33,721 nt of DNA, taken from positions 1 to 33,721 of the forward strand of contig CANQTI010000003.1 in assembly GCA_947626725.1 (NCBI GenBank), read 5' to 3'. This document shows, piece by piece, positions 15,761-24,206 of this stretch (the first letter of the stretch is position 1; the number at the start of each line of letters is the position of its first letter). Source of the stretch: an uncultured Eisenbergiella sp. GTDB taxonomy: Bacteria > Bacillota > Clostridia > Lachnospirales > Lachnospiraceae. The notes under the pieces were generated by a model, which saw nothing but the letters and a program-made list of their open reading frames with translations, made no database searches and had not been told where the DNA came from. The position numbers and the translations under genes are program-made.

Positions 15761-17215
15761 TTACGAATTCTTCTCCCCGCTCTCCAGCCAGAAACAAAAG
15801 GTCCTCTGTTCCTTAAAATGCACATAGGCTACTGTCTGACTGCGAACGGGAAGAAACGCGAACACTTTCTGTCCGGTTATGAGAAGCTGATAGACCTCCT
15901 CGTATACCTGATCGCTGGCGCACTGAAACATCACCGTCTGCTTTCCCTGTACCGCAGCCTGCGAGAAGAGTGCCGCAAGCACAGCTTCATCGGCGCTCTC
16001 CAGGTACAGCCCCTCCCGGCGGTAATACTGATCCGCCACCGCGCTGCATACCGGGAGCGTCTGACCCGCGGCCAGCTCGTGCGTCCGTTCCAGCTGCTCC
16101 GTCGTCACGCAGAAATAATCATAATTCACAGCCGGAAAGACCCCTGCGCTGAGCGCACTCCCCTCCGTTCGCCGATAGGAAGCATCCCCCCAGGTCGGGT
16201 CCACATAATACCATTCTCCGTCCAGCATCAACAGATCCCAGGCATGTCCCTGTCCTTTGATCCTGCCGGTTACCAGCAGCGCCGGAATCCCCAGCCTCTG
16301 ACACAGATACTGCAGCGTTTTGGCATACCCCTGGCAAACGGACTTTCCGCCGAGCAGGACAGAGCATATATTTTGGCTGTCCGGACTTTCCAGCTCATAT
16401 TCCGTGCGCACGATCAGAGACTCATACAGATATTTTACCCTTCCGTAATCGTCAACCGCCGTCCCGGCCCCGGACAGCCAGTCGTCTGCCGCGCTTTCCA
16501 GCATCATGCGCCTATTTTCAATCTGCGCAGGGTCCATGGTATAGGAGCCCCTGAACGCTATCCGGATGAGTTCCCCGGCCAGCGTATAAGTGGTACATTC
16601 ATATCCGTCCACATAAAAAATCTCCGGATGATCCGCCATCACCCGGTCAAACATCCGCTCCACCTGCGCAGTATCCACAGCAGACAGCCTCGTGCCCTCA
16701 TCCAGCCTCAGAAGGGAACACAGGATCTCCAGATACAGCCGTTTGTCCTCCTGCTGCGTGAGCAGCGAATAGTTATAATAAAAACGGCCCTCCAGGAGCA
16801 TCTGTTCCAATTCGTCCAGGTTCTCCGTCGGCATCTTTTGCTCTATCGCTGCCTCAGCATGCTGCTCCCGCTCCGTCCCCCCGGAAGACTCCTGCTTCTG
16901 GCCCGTCCCTTCCAAAACCGGACTTTCTCCGGCCCCGGAAGCCGTTTCCGCCTCGCCTGCGGTCTCCGGCTGATTCGCTCCTTCCGCGTCCGCCTCCGAA
17001 AAATCCGCTTCCGCATTTCCCGCTTCGAAAAAGCCTTCTTCCGGCAGGAAACCGCCCGGAGCCTTATTCGGCTCCGTTTCCGTCCACAGGCTGTCCGCCG
17101 TCCTGCCGTCCCCCTCGTCCGCATCCCGCACATTCCCTGTCAGCCGGCCGCAGCCGGCTGACGCCAGGAAAACACACAGGCCAAATATGCCCCAACAACG
17201 TACCCCTTTCCCCAT
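15761..17215 (-). CDS. Exported transglutaminase-like domain protein
   Basis: A 484-residue exported protein. The N-terminus has a signal peptide with a cysteine at 22 (ASAGC), a lipobox-like site though the -3 residue is Ser instead of the usual Leu/Val. Residues 30-125 are a low-complexity, acidic Gly/Ala/Glu linker. Residues from about 130 form the folded part with the transglutaminase/papain-like triad: C294 in KSVCQGYAKT, H324 in GQGHAWDLL and D339 in YYVDPTWGD. Such domains in Firmicutes surface proteins act as peptidases or cross-linking enzymes; substrate unknown. It starts at ATG 17215 behind GGAAGGAA, 74 nt after prfC. Its placement beside housekeeping and sporulation genes does not point to a clear role. 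Confidence 0.8.
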   Translation of the reverse strand: MGKGVRCWGIFGLCVFLASAGCGRLTGNVRDADEGDGRTADSLWTETEPNKAPGGFLPEEGFFEAGNAEADFSEADAEGANQPETAGEAETASGAGESPVLEGTGQKQESSGGTEREQHAEAAIEQKMPTENLDELEQMLLEGRFYYNYSLLTQQEDKRLYLEILCSLLRLDEGTRLSAVDTAQVERMFDRVMADHPEIFYVDGYECTTYTLAGELIRIAFRGSYTMDPAQIENRRMMLESAADDWLSGAGTAVDDYGRVKYLYESLIVRTEYELESPDSQNICSVLLGGKSVCQGYAKTLQYLCQRLGIPALLVTGRIKGQGHAWDLLMLDGEWYYVDPTWGDASYRRTEGSALSAGVFPAVNYDYFCVTTEQLERTHELAAGQTLPVCSAVADQYYRREGLYLESADEAVLAALFSQAAVQGKQTVMFQCASDQVYEEVYQLLITGQKVFAFLPVRSQTVAYVHFKEQRTFCFWLESGEKNS

Positions 17216-17289
17216 ATTCCCCTATTCCTTCCAGCGCCCTTCGCCCCGGAATACAGGCGCTAAGCGGCACCGATCTGACCGGTCTGCCT

Positions 17290-18582
17290 TCAGCCGCGCC
17301 CGAACTCGGAAAGCACCAGTCCCTTATTGCGCTCCAGCACCATGCCCACGCTCCAGGGATTGACAAACAAAAGCAGCGGATCGCCCTTCAAATCCCGAAC
17401 CTTTTTCATATCTGAGGTTCCCACCAGCTTGGTCAGGTCCACCTCTTCCTTGTTCTCGATCCACCGAATGTGTTCATAGGGCAGCGGTTCCAGCCGAATG
17501 TCCACATTGTACTCATTCTCCAGCCGGAATTTCAGCACGTCGAACTGCAGCACACCCACCACGCCGACAATGATCTCCTCCATGCCCGTATTGAACTCCT
17601 GGAAGATCTGAATGGCGCCCTCCTGCGCGATCTGGCTGATCCCCTTGACGAACTGCTTCCGTTTCATCGTATCCATCTGCCGCACCCTGGCAAAATGCTC
17701 CGGCGCAAAGGTCGGGATCCCCTCATAGGCGAAATTGTCCTTCGGCATGCAAAGCGTATCTCCGATCGAAAAGATTCCCGGATCGAATACGCCGATGATA
17801 TCTCCCGCATACGCTTCTGACAAAATCCTGCGGTCGTTGGCCATGAGCTGCTGCGGCTGAGACAGGCGCATGACACGGTTCCCCTGTACGTGCCGCACCT
17901 CCATATCAGCATCAAACCTGCCGGAACAGATCCGCATAAAAGCGACCCTGTCCCTGTGCGCTTTATTCATGTTGGCCTGTATTTTAAACACAAAAGCGGA
18001 AAAGGGCGCTTCCACCGGATCCACCATCCCGGCATCCGACTTTCTGGCCAATGGCGTCGTCGTCATCTGCAGAAAATGCTTCAGGAAATCCTCCACGCCG
18101 AAGTTGGTCAGGGCAGAGCCGAAAAACACGGGGGTAAGAACGCCGCGGCGCACCTGCTCCAGGTCAAATTCGGCGCTGGCCCCGTCCAGAAGTTCGATTT
18201 CTTCAACCAGCTTCTCCTTCAGGTTCTCGCCGACAAAACCGGTGAGCCTGTCCAGCTCCGAAAGCGGGATTTCCTGCGTTTCCCCTTCCTTTGTCCCCTT
18301 TTCCGTATCGGTATAAGTGATCACACACTGCTTCTGTCTGTCATATACCCCTTTAAAGCTCTTTCCGGAACCGATGGGCCAGTTCATCGGACAGGTCGCG
18401 ATGCCGAGCTCCTTCTCGATCTCATCCAGCAGCTCAAAGGTATCGTTCGCATCCCGGTCCATCTTGTTGATGAAGGTAAAGATCGGTATCCGGCGCATCA
18501 CGCATACTTTGAACAGCTTGCGGGTCTGCGCCTCCACGCCTTTGCCGCCGTCAATGACCATGACGGCCGAATCCGCGGCCAT
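17290..18582 (-). CDS. prfC: RF3 C-terminal fragment
   Basis: 430 residues starting at the Met of the normal TLMAADSAV motif. It carries the NKMD guanine-specificity motif (39-42) and the RF3 domains II and III, through the conserved EEIIVGVVGVLQFDVLK region to the C-terminus. The ATG overlaps the stop of the first fragment (TGATG), and AGGA lies 5 nt upstream, so reinitiation could in principle make this polypeptide. Whether the two pieces reconstitute RF3 is unknown. Confidence 0.65.
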   Translation of the reverse strand: MAADSAVMVIDGGKGVEAQTRKLFKVCVMRRIPIFTFINKMDRDANDTFELLDEIEKELGIATCPMNWPIGSGKSFKGVYDRQKQCVITYTDTEKGTKEGETQEIPLSELDRLTGFVGENLKEKLVEEIELLDGASAEFDLEQVRRGVLTPVFFGSALTNFGVEDFLKHFLQMTTTPLARKSDAGMVDPVEAPFSAFVFKIQANMNKAHRDRVAFMRICSGRFDADMEVRHVQGNRVMRLSQPQQLMANDRRILSEAYAGDIIGVFDPGIFSIGDTLCMPKDNFAYEGIPTFAPEHFARVRQMDTMKRKQFVKGISQIAQEGAIQIFQEFNTGMEEIIVGVVGVLQFDVLKFRLENEYNVDIRLEPLPYEHIRWIENKEEVDLTKLVGTSDMKKVRDLKGDPLLLFVNPWSVGMVLERNKGLVLSEFGRG

Positions 18583-18887
18583 CAGTGTCCTGTAGGTATT
18601 CCCCTTCCCGCGTCCTGATGCCCCGGCGTGTCCAGAATATTGATACAGTATCCGTTATATTCAAACTGCAGCACAGAGGAGGTGACGGAAATCCCCCTCT
18701 GCTTCTCAATCTCCATCCAGTCAGACACCGCATGTCTGGCGGTCGCTTTTCCCTTTACTGACCCGGCCAAATTGATCGCCCCTCCGTAGAGCAGAAGCTT
18801 CTCCGTCAGAGTGGTCTTGCCCGCATCCGGGTGCGAAATAATGGCGAACGTTCTTCTCCTGTTTATTTCCTCTTTTAAGCTGCCCAA
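18582..18887 (-). CDS. prfC: RF3 N-terminal GTPase fragment
   Basis: 101 residues with the P-loop [13 protein letters not shown] (18-30), the switch I region RGISVTSSV (64-72) and switch II DTPGHQD (86-92), then nine out-of-frame residues and TGA. The start is TTG at 18887 behind GGAGG with 8-nt spacing. It lacks the NKxD guanine-specificity motif, so alone it should not be a functional GTPase. Confidence 0.6.
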   Translation of the reverse strand: MGSLKEEINRRRTFAIISHPDAGKTTLTEKLLLYGGAINLAGSVKGKATARHAVSDWMEIEKQRGISVTSSVLQFEYNGYCINILDTPGHQDAGRGIPTGH

Positions 18888-18971
18888 TGTCTCATCCTCC
18901 AGATTTTCGCCGCGCCGCCGGCATTTCCCGCTTTCCGTTCCATGTCCGGCCCAAACCGCGCGGCCTTTCCC

Positions 18972-19000
18972 ATTTTGCCAGTCTTTTCGCGTTCTGTCAA
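18972..19000 (-). promoter_or_regulatory. Promoter of prfC
   Basis: On the minus strand, a perfect TTGACA (19000-18995), a 17-nt spacer and CAAAAT (18977-18972), about 85 nt before the TTG start, just after the deoB stop. Confidence 0.6.
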
Positions 19001-19019
19001 CAACTTCAGAAAAGACCGG

Positions 19020-20183
19020 TCACGTCGGAGGAAGCAGCATGGACGTGCCCGCAAAGCACGGCCGGATTCCGAACAGATCCAACACCGTGGCAGCGATATC
19101 CGCAAAGCTGTCCCGGGTCCCCAGATTCGCCGGCTCCACCCCAGGCCCCGCCATCAGAAACGGCGTGTATTCCCTCGTATGGTCCGTCGTCTGCCGGTAA
19201 GAAGGATCACAGCCATGGTCCGCCGTGATCATCAGGACATCTTCTTCCCGCAGCAGGGCGAGAAGCTCCGGCAGCTTCTCATCAAAGGCGGTGAGTGCCT
19301 TCGCATATCCGTCCACATCCCGCCTGTGTCCGTAGAGCATATCGTAATCCACCAGGTTCACAAAGCAAAGGCCGTCGAAATCCTTCCGCAAATATTCCAG
19401 CGTCCTTTCGATCCCGTCCGCATTGCCCGCGGTGGTCACATATTCCGTGATCCCCTTCCCGGCGAAGATATCCCGTATCTTCCCAATGCCGATCACATCC
19501 TTTCCCGCCTCCGAAAGCTGATCCAGCATCGTGGTGCCCGGCGGCAGAAGAGAATAATCATGACGCCCGGACGTTCTGAAATAATGACCGCTCTCTCCGG
19601 CAAAGGGGCGCGCGATGACACGCCCGACGCCGTGCTCTCCCGTCAGAATCTTTCGCGCGATTTCACAGCTTCGATACAGCTCTTCCAGGGGCACCACATT
19701 CTCATGGGCCGCGATCTGAAAAACGCTGTCCGCCGAAGTATAGACGATATATTTGCCTGTCCGAACGTGTTCGTCACCGTAGTCCCGAATGACCTCCGTA
19801 CCGGAATAAGGCAGGTTGCACAGCACGCCCCGCCCGGTCTGTTCCGAAAAACGCCTCAGCACCTCTTCCGGGAAACCGTCCGGATAGGTGGGCAGCGGCC
19901 TGGGCGAATACAGGCCCGCGATCTCCCAGTGCCCTATGGTCGTATCTTTTCCCCGGGACGCCTCTTTCATGCGTGCGATCCGTCCCGTAAAACCAGTCTG
20001 CCGCGCGTGCCAGTCAACGCCGTCTATATGAAACAGTCCCATCCGTTCCAGATTGGGCAGATGAAAATACGGACTTGCGGATGCCGCCCTCAGCGTGTTG
20101 GTTCCCACATCCCCATATTCCGCCGAATCCGGCATCGCGCCGATTCCCACGCTGTCCAGCACGATCAAAAACACTCTTCTCAA
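19020..20183 (-). CDS. deoB: Phosphopentomutase
   Basis: A 387-residue alkaline-phosphatase-superfamily mutase interconverting (deoxy)ribose 1-phosphate and 5-phosphate in nucleoside salvage. Motifs: the N-terminal metal-binding RRVFLIVLDSVGIGAMPDS (2-20), the phospho-acceptor Thr region GKDTTIGHWEIAG (about 84-96), and the C-terminal metal site MITADHGCDPSYRQTTDHTR (about 330-349). The start is taken as TTG at 20183, since AAAGGAG lies 9 nt upstream and the family motif begins there; longer in-frame starts reach 20315 but encode unrelated residues. It lies between spoIIIAH and prfC without other nucleoside genes. Upstream an extended -10-like TGTTACACT (minus strand, near 20311-20306) could be its promoter. 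Confidence 0.93.
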   Translation of the reverse strand: MRRVFLIVLDSVGIGAMPDSAEYGDVGTNTLRAASASPYFHLPNLERMGLFHIDGVDWHARQTGFTGRIARMKEASRGKDTTIGHWEIAGLYSPRPLPTYPDGFPEEVLRRFSEQTGRGVLCNLPYSGTEVIRDYGDEHVRTGKYIVYTSADSVFQIAAHENVVPLEELYRSCEIARKILTGEHGVGRVIARPFAGESGHYFRTSGRHDYSLLPPGTTMLDQLSEAGKDVIGIGKIRDIFAGKGITEYVTTAGNADGIERTLEYLRKDFDGLCFVNLVDYDMLYGHRRDVDGYAKALTAFDEKLPELLALLREEDVLMITADHGCDPSYRQTTDHTREYTPFLMAGPGVEPANLGTRDSFADIAATVLDLFGIRPCFAGTSMLLPPT

Positions 20184-20375
20184 ACCGCATATCTCCTTTC
20201 CCATACGGGAATTTCTTACGTGCAAAAGATCTTTTTCGCCAAAACGCTTCCCCGTCTGCCGGCTGTGCCCGCGCCGGCCGCCGAAGCTTTCCCGCTGCTT
20301 TAAACAGTGTAACACATTCCTTTCGTTTTGGCACGCCTTTTCTCAAACTGTTTGGACAGGGGCTGCCCCGTTTCT

Positions 20376-21134
20376 CTAATCCTCCAAAAACGGATTGATC
20401 ACAATATTCTCCGCGCTGATTCCGGTCTTCCTGGATACGATATCCTCAATCTGCGCACACTGCATATCCGTCAGCGTCGTATTCCCTACCACAACATCCG
20501 CCCAGTCATCGGTGATCGTTACCACCGCAGAGTCGAATCCTCTGGCCTCCAGCAGGATTTCAGCGGAAGACTCCCGTTCCGCCACGTCCGTCATGGCGAT
20601 CATATTGTCCACCGCCTCCTGCTTCTGGCCCTCACTGATGTTGGCGTTGTTGATGATTTCCAAAAGCGTCTCCTTATTGCGCGCCCTGGTCTGTTCCTTC
20701 AGCAGTCTGGCCCCTGAAAGGGAAGACATGGCACCCGAGCTCGTAAAGACAGCTTCCCCGGGCGTCTCCCCGTCCTGTACCTCAGCTTCCGGATTCATCA
20801 CCGTATCCCCCTCGGCCGCTTCCGCCTCCTCTTCATCCATATAATCCGAGACGACGGAAAGATTGGCCTGGTCCGCCACCTGCATATCCATATCCAGGAA
20901 ATTCTCCGCCGCTATGGCCTCCCCATCGTCCTCCAGCCCCGGGATCTCTTCCGCGATATCCTCATCCGACAGATCCAGCAGCGCCGTCATGTCCTCTTCT
21001 GCCAGCTGCGCGTCCGCGCTCACCATTTCCTCTTCGGAAATTTTCGTCCCCGCAAAATTCAGGTAGCCCGCCACAGCTATCATGATGGCGAGGGCTGTGA
21101 TCATGATCTGATTGCGTTTGAACACATTTTTCAA
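20376..21134 (-). CDS. spoIIIAH: Stage III sporulation protein AH
   Basis: A 252-residue mother-cell membrane protein. In Bacillus its extracellular domain crosses the intermembrane space and binds forespore SpoIIQ, forming the channel between the two cells. Seen here: one N-terminal membrane segment (about 11-28, ITALAIMIAVAGYLNF), a long acidic linker (35-115) and the C-terminal ring-building YscJ/FliF-like domain (about 145-252) containing KETLLEIINNANISEGQK. The acidic linker is longer than I would expect in Bacillus. Last gene of the spoIIIA operon, 45 nt after spoIIIAG. Confidence 0.93.
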   Translation of the reverse strand: MKNVFKRNQIMITALAIMIAVAGYLNFAGTKISEEEMVSADAQLAEEDMTALLDLSDEDIAEEIPGLEDDGEAIAAENFLDMDMQVADQANLSVVSDYMDEEEAEAAEGDTVMNPEAEVQDGETPGEAVFTSSGAMSSLSGARLLKEQTRARNKETLLEIINNANISEGQKQEAVDNMIAMTDVAERESSAEILLEARGFDSAVVTITDDWADVVVGNTTLTDMQCAQIEDIVSRKTGISAENIVINPFLED

Positions 21135-21179
21135 TTTCTGCTCCCTCTGCTTTCCTCAGATTTCCGCTCTGAAAACCGT

Positions 21180-21800
21180 TCACTGCGATACGGTCCCCAT
21201 CTTTGCTACTTTTATCTTATGTGCCTCAACACCGAATAATGACTCGATCACATCGGTTATGTTCTTCTGTACCTCCCAGGAATCTCCGCCCTGGGCCAGC
21301 ACGGTCACGCCTTCCACCTGGGCCGCCAGAACTTTCTTCACATACGGATTCTTCACGCCGGAACCGTCTGACGCATAGACCGTATCCTCCTCCGCCGTTT
21401 CGGACAGGACGCTCCGGCTCCCGCCCGCCGCATCCGTTTCTTCTGTCTGTGAACGGACCGCCGGGACATCCTTCTCCACCACACACTCTTTGGAAGCGGC
21501 AAAGGTCAGCATCACCCGTACCTGCCCCACACCATCCATACGGGACAGAAAATCTTCCAGCCGCCTGGCCAGCGTCTCTTCCTGCATCTGCCATTGTGCA
21601 TCTTCTGACATCATTCTGTCCGTTTCACTGTCCGTTTGTTCGGACTTTTCCATTCGAGCAAAGGAAACGTCCGTCTGGTCTTCTGCATCTTTCTGTTTTT
21701 CGGGAAAAGCGATGACCATCAGAAGAATGCCCACCAGCGCAAGAATCATCATATTATCTTTCGTCATCCTCTGTCTGCACCAGTCCCGCAGTCTATTCAA
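21180..21800 (-). CDS. spoIIIAG: Stage III sporulation protein AG
   Basis: A 206-residue protein with one membrane segment near the N-terminus (about 17-33, MMILALVGILLMVIAF), a charged linker and a C-terminal ring-building domain (RRLEDFLSRMDGVGQVRVMLTF onward, split here; VEGVTVLAQGGDS near 170). SpoIIIAG forms a large ring in the mother-cell/forespore channel. The start is taken as TTG at 21800, behind GGAGG and overlapping the spoIIIAF stop (TTGAATAG), which implies coupling. An insertion rich in Thr/Glu/Ser (about 105-135) interrupts the domain. Confidence 0.92.
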   Translation of the reverse strand: MNRLRDWCRQRMTKDNMMILALVGILLMVIAFPEKQKDAEDQTDVSFARMEKSEQTDSETDRMMSEDAQWQMQEETLARRLEDFLSRMDGVGQVRVMLTFAASKECVVEKDVPAVRSQTEETDAAGGSRSVLSETAEEDTVYASDGSGVKNPYVKKVLAAQVEGVTVLAQGGDSWEVQKNITDVIESLFGVEAHKIKVAKMGTVSQ

Positions 21801-22467
21801 GCTCCACCACCTCCAAATCGCCTTCCCGCAGTCCCAGCGCATCCGAGAAGGCAGAAATCAAATCCTTCCTTAACGCGCCGCGCAGCCCGGCGGTATCCGT
21901 CTGCGTCACAGAAAAGGGGGCTTTTATTTCTCCCGGTTTTTCTCCGGTTTCCACCTTCACCGCTGCCACTTTCACGGGCAAAATTCCCGAGTCAGAGCCT
22001 TCTTTGGACAAATCCCCTTGTTTTCCGACGCCGATCACCAGCCTGCCACCGGATAAGCGTACATCGAGCACCGAAACGCCTGCCTGCGCGGCGGGTCGGG
22101 AAAGCAGCTGTTCTATCGACTGAAGCAGACCGCGTTCGGCCATGCTCTCCTCTTCCCGCTCCATTTTCGCCGTCCGTTCCTGAAAATCCCCATTTTGATC
22201 CATCCGTCCGTTCTCCCTCTCCAATGCCGTGTCGGCCGTCTTCTCCCATTCCGGCATCTGAAGGGGAAAAAGAGCCCCGTTTTCTTCGCCGGACCAAGAC
22301 AGCTCCTGCACATCCAGGAAAAGGGACCCCACCTTCGCCAACACCACAATTCCGGCGATCAGTTTCCCGTATTTTTCATACTTTTTCCCTGGCAGAAAAT
22401 ATACAATGATCTGCGCCGCCAGCATGAACAGCGCCAGCTCCCGCAGACAGGAAAGCGCCCGTTCCAT
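21793..22467 (-). CDS. spoIIIAF: Stage III sporulation protein AF
   Basis: A 224-residue protein with two N-terminal membrane segments (about 8-27 and 33-51, containing VYFLPGKKYEKYGKLIAGIV as the junction) and a soluble ring-building-type C-terminal domain ending DALGLREGDLEVVELE. The KYGKLIAGIVVL region is the recognisable family signature. Part of the SpoIIIA-SpoIIQ secretion-like channel of the mother-cell membrane. Its stop overlaps the spoIIIAG start. Confidence 0.9.
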   Translation of the reverse strand: MERALSCLRELALFMLAAQIIVYFLPGKKYEKYGKLIAGIVVLAKVGSLFLDVQELSWSGEENGALFPLQMPEWEKTADTALERENGRMDQNGDFQERTAKMEREEESMAERGLLQSIEQLLSRPAAQAGVSVLDVRLSGGRLVIGVGKQGDLSKEGSDSGILPVKVAAVKVETGEKPGEIKAPFSVTQTDTAGLRGALRKDLISAFSDALGLREGDLEVVELE

Positions 22468-22474
22468 CCCGTTC

Positions 22475-23530
22475 TCACCTCCCCGCCATGCAGGTCATGA
22501 CGGCCGCCAGGATGACAAAACAGGCCACGCCTGTCCCAGCCAGCCGCAGCGCCAGGAATACCACGTCCGCCGCCCGGTTCACACAGCCAAAAATCCGCTT
22601 ATCCGCCACGATCCCGATGAGCGCGCCGCCGCATTTCAGCACCATTCCGTAGAGAAACAGCTTCAGGAGCGGAACGGCGGCGAGCAGAAAAATTCCCAAA
22701 AGCACAAAAACGCCCAGACTGTTTTTCAGCAGCACCGCAGAGCCGAGCACCAGCTCTGCCGTCCCTTCCGCCAGACTTCCCAGCGCCGGAATGGCAGCCA
22801 CGGCCTTTTGAAGCGCGCCGCGCTTCAGTCCATCCAGCGCCGGCGCCACCATAGACTGCAGAATCCCCAGCCCGGCTACGACCGTCATGACCAGTCCAAA
22901 GGCCCACTTCAGCCCTTTTTCCAGCAGCTCCGTCAGGGGCGTCAGTTTCCCGTCCTCCCAGATTCCGTTCATCAAAAGCAGCAGCATCACCGCAGACAGA
23001 GCGGGCAGACAGACCCGGGAAAGAAACGCTTCGGCCAGATAGATGGTCAGAACCGCCAGCTCATAATATCCCGACGCAGTGACGCTTCCCGCCGCCGGGA
23101 CCACGGACAGGCAAAAGGCCGGAAAAACAAGTCCGGAGAACTGCGTGAGAAAGGACAGCAGTTCCTTCGCAATTTGACAGCACTGTGAAAACACCTTCAG
23201 CAGAACCGTCATGAGCATGAGGAAGAACACATAGTGCGCGATTCCGGCAATCTGATGATTTTCGAAGCTTTCCACAAAGACGGAAACCAGCACGGAAAGC
23301 AGCCCCACCAGAAGAACAAAGGCGAACAGCCCTCTCAGCCCTTCCGCCTGCGCCTGGATCCCGCGCAGAATGGCCCTTAAGACCGCATCCAGGGCGCCCT
23401 TCACATCTCCTCCCAGAATCTGCTCAAAAATGTTCCCCGGATTCCAGGACAGATCCGGGAAAAGCCTTTCCAGCTCCGAAAGCACCTCTTCCATTTCCAG
23501 CTGCTCCAGATAATGTTCCATCCCTTTCAC
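22475..23530 (-). CDS. spoIIIAE: Stage III sporulation protein AE
   Basis: A 351-residue polytopic membrane protein of the spoIIIA complex, with about eight hydrophobic segments between residues 65 and 345 and a short N-terminal soluble region. Family sequence includes LTPLTELLEKGLKWAFGL and LGSLAEGTAELVLGSAVL. It is thought to form part of the membrane platform of the channel. The start is GTG at 23530, overlapping the spoIIIAD stop; an ATG three codons on (23521) is an alternative. Confidence 0.92.
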   Translation of the reverse strand: MKGMEHYLEQLEMEEVLSELERLFPDLSWNPGNIFEQILGGDVKGALDAVLRAILRGIQAQAEGLRGLFAFVLLVGLLSVLVSVFVESFENHQIAGIAHYVFFLMLMTVLLKVFSQCCQIAKELLSFLTQFSGLVFPAFCLSVVPAAGSVTASGYYELAVLTIYLAEAFLSRVCLPALSAVMLLLLMNGIWEDGKLTPLTELLEKGLKWAFGLVMTVVAGLGILQSMVAPALDGLKRGALQKAVAAIPALGSLAEGTAELVLGSAVLLKNSLGVFVLLGIFLLAAVPLLKLFLYGMVLKCGGALIGIVADKRIFGCVNRAADVVFLALRLAGTGVACFVILAAVMTCMAGR

Positions 23531-23913
23531 CCCGCAAAACCGGCCACGGTCTTAGCCAGCGCGAGAATCACAGGCATTCCCGCGAAGAGGACCGCCATCT
23601 TGCCGAACAGTTCCATCTGTGCGGCCACCGCTGAAAAACCGCTGTCCCGGCAGACACCCGCCACGAACTCGCACACCCATGTGATGCCCGCTACCTTGAA
23701 CAGCAGGACAAAATACTGTCTGCCGGAAGCGACAAACGCAAAAATTTCTCCCATCTGTTCTTTTACCTGTCCCATGTACGCCAGCGTACAGGAAAAAATC
23801 AGCAGGCAGACTGCCAGTCCCACATACAGGCTGTACTCCTGCTTCTGATTTCTGAACTGAATCCCCAGAGCGATGCCGGCCACCGCCAGCATCCCGATCC
23901 TGACAAATTCCAT
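23527..23913 (-). CDS. spoIIIAD: Stage III sporulation protein AD
   Basis: A 128-residue membrane protein with four hydrophobic segments, matching SpoIIIAD in length and in the sequence VRIGMLAVAGIALGIQFRNQ followed later by WVCEFVAGVCRDSGFSAVA (split here), the usual C-terminal signature. The start at 23913 follows AGAGG; a GTG at 23931 would overlap the spoIIIAC stop and has no better site. Confidence 0.92.
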   Translation of the reverse strand: MEFVRIGMLAVAGIALGIQFRNQKQEYSLYVGLAVCLLIFSCTLAYMGQVKEQMGEIFAFVASGRQYFVLLFKVAGITWVCEFVAGVCRDSGFSAVAAQMELFGKMAVLFAGMPVILALAKTVAGFAG

Positions 23914-23927
23914 ATATCCGCCTCTTT

Positions 23928-24122
23928 TCACAGGGAAAACAGCGTCTGAATCGATACGAACAGATCATATATGTAGGGAACTACCCAGCTCAGGACCAGG
24001 ATCAGGGCCGCCAGCGAGAGCAAAAACGCATGCTCCTCTCTTCCGCTGTGCTTCAGCACCTGACTTAAGATCGTCACCAGGATCCCAACCGCCGCTATTT
24101 TAAAGATCAGACCGACTTCCAT
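23928..24122 (-). CDS. spoIIIAC: Stage III sporulation protein AC
   Basis: A 64-residue protein with two membrane segments (about 5-22 and 33-52) joined by the conserved charged loop VLKHSGREEHAFL. Small size and sequence are diagnostic. Together with AD and AE it resembles membrane parts of specialised secretion systems. Confidence 0.93.
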   Translation of the reverse strand: MEVGLIFKIAAVGILVTILSQVLKHSGREEHAFLLSLAALILVLSWVVPYIYDLFVSIQTLFSL

Positions 24123-24206
24123 CGCTTACCTGTGCCTTTCCTGATTCCGAGAAGTTTCTGCGCCGCTTTTTTCCCGCCGCAGGGATCTTTTGCTCCATCC
24201 ATCCGC

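Larger units (their letters stand above)
17290..18887 (-). pseudogene. prfC: Peptide chain release factor 3 gene split by a frameshift
   Basis: Together the two frames encode an RF3 GTPase of normal total length (about 530 residues), which recycles RF1/RF2 after peptide release. The reading frame breaks directly after DTPGHQD: the universally conserved Phe-Ser-Glu-Asp that should follow is replaced by a 14-nt GC-rich stretch (18598-18611) where 12 nt are expected, after which the second frame resumes at Thr-Tyr-Arg-Thr-Leu-Met. The first frame stops at TGA (18584-18582) sharing its A with an ATG. The rest of the gene looks intact, so the change is recent or a sequence error. Because local bases as well as length differ from the expected codons, a simple single-base error does not explain it fully. 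Confidence 0.75.

Noticed and set aside
15818-17161. Long plus-strand open frame opposite the transglutaminase-like gene
   Set aside because: No recognisable domain or ribosome binding site, and the minus strand carries a signal peptide and catalytic triad.
18582-18620. Programmed frameshift in prfC similar to that of prfB
   Set aside because: No slippery codon followed by an in-frame stop as in prfB; the conserved FSED residues are lost even if a shift occurred, so a regulated event would not restore a normal RF3.
18942-20303. Long plus-strand open frame opposite deoB
   Set aside because: deoB on the minus strand is complete with metal motifs; the plus frame is a compositional shadow.
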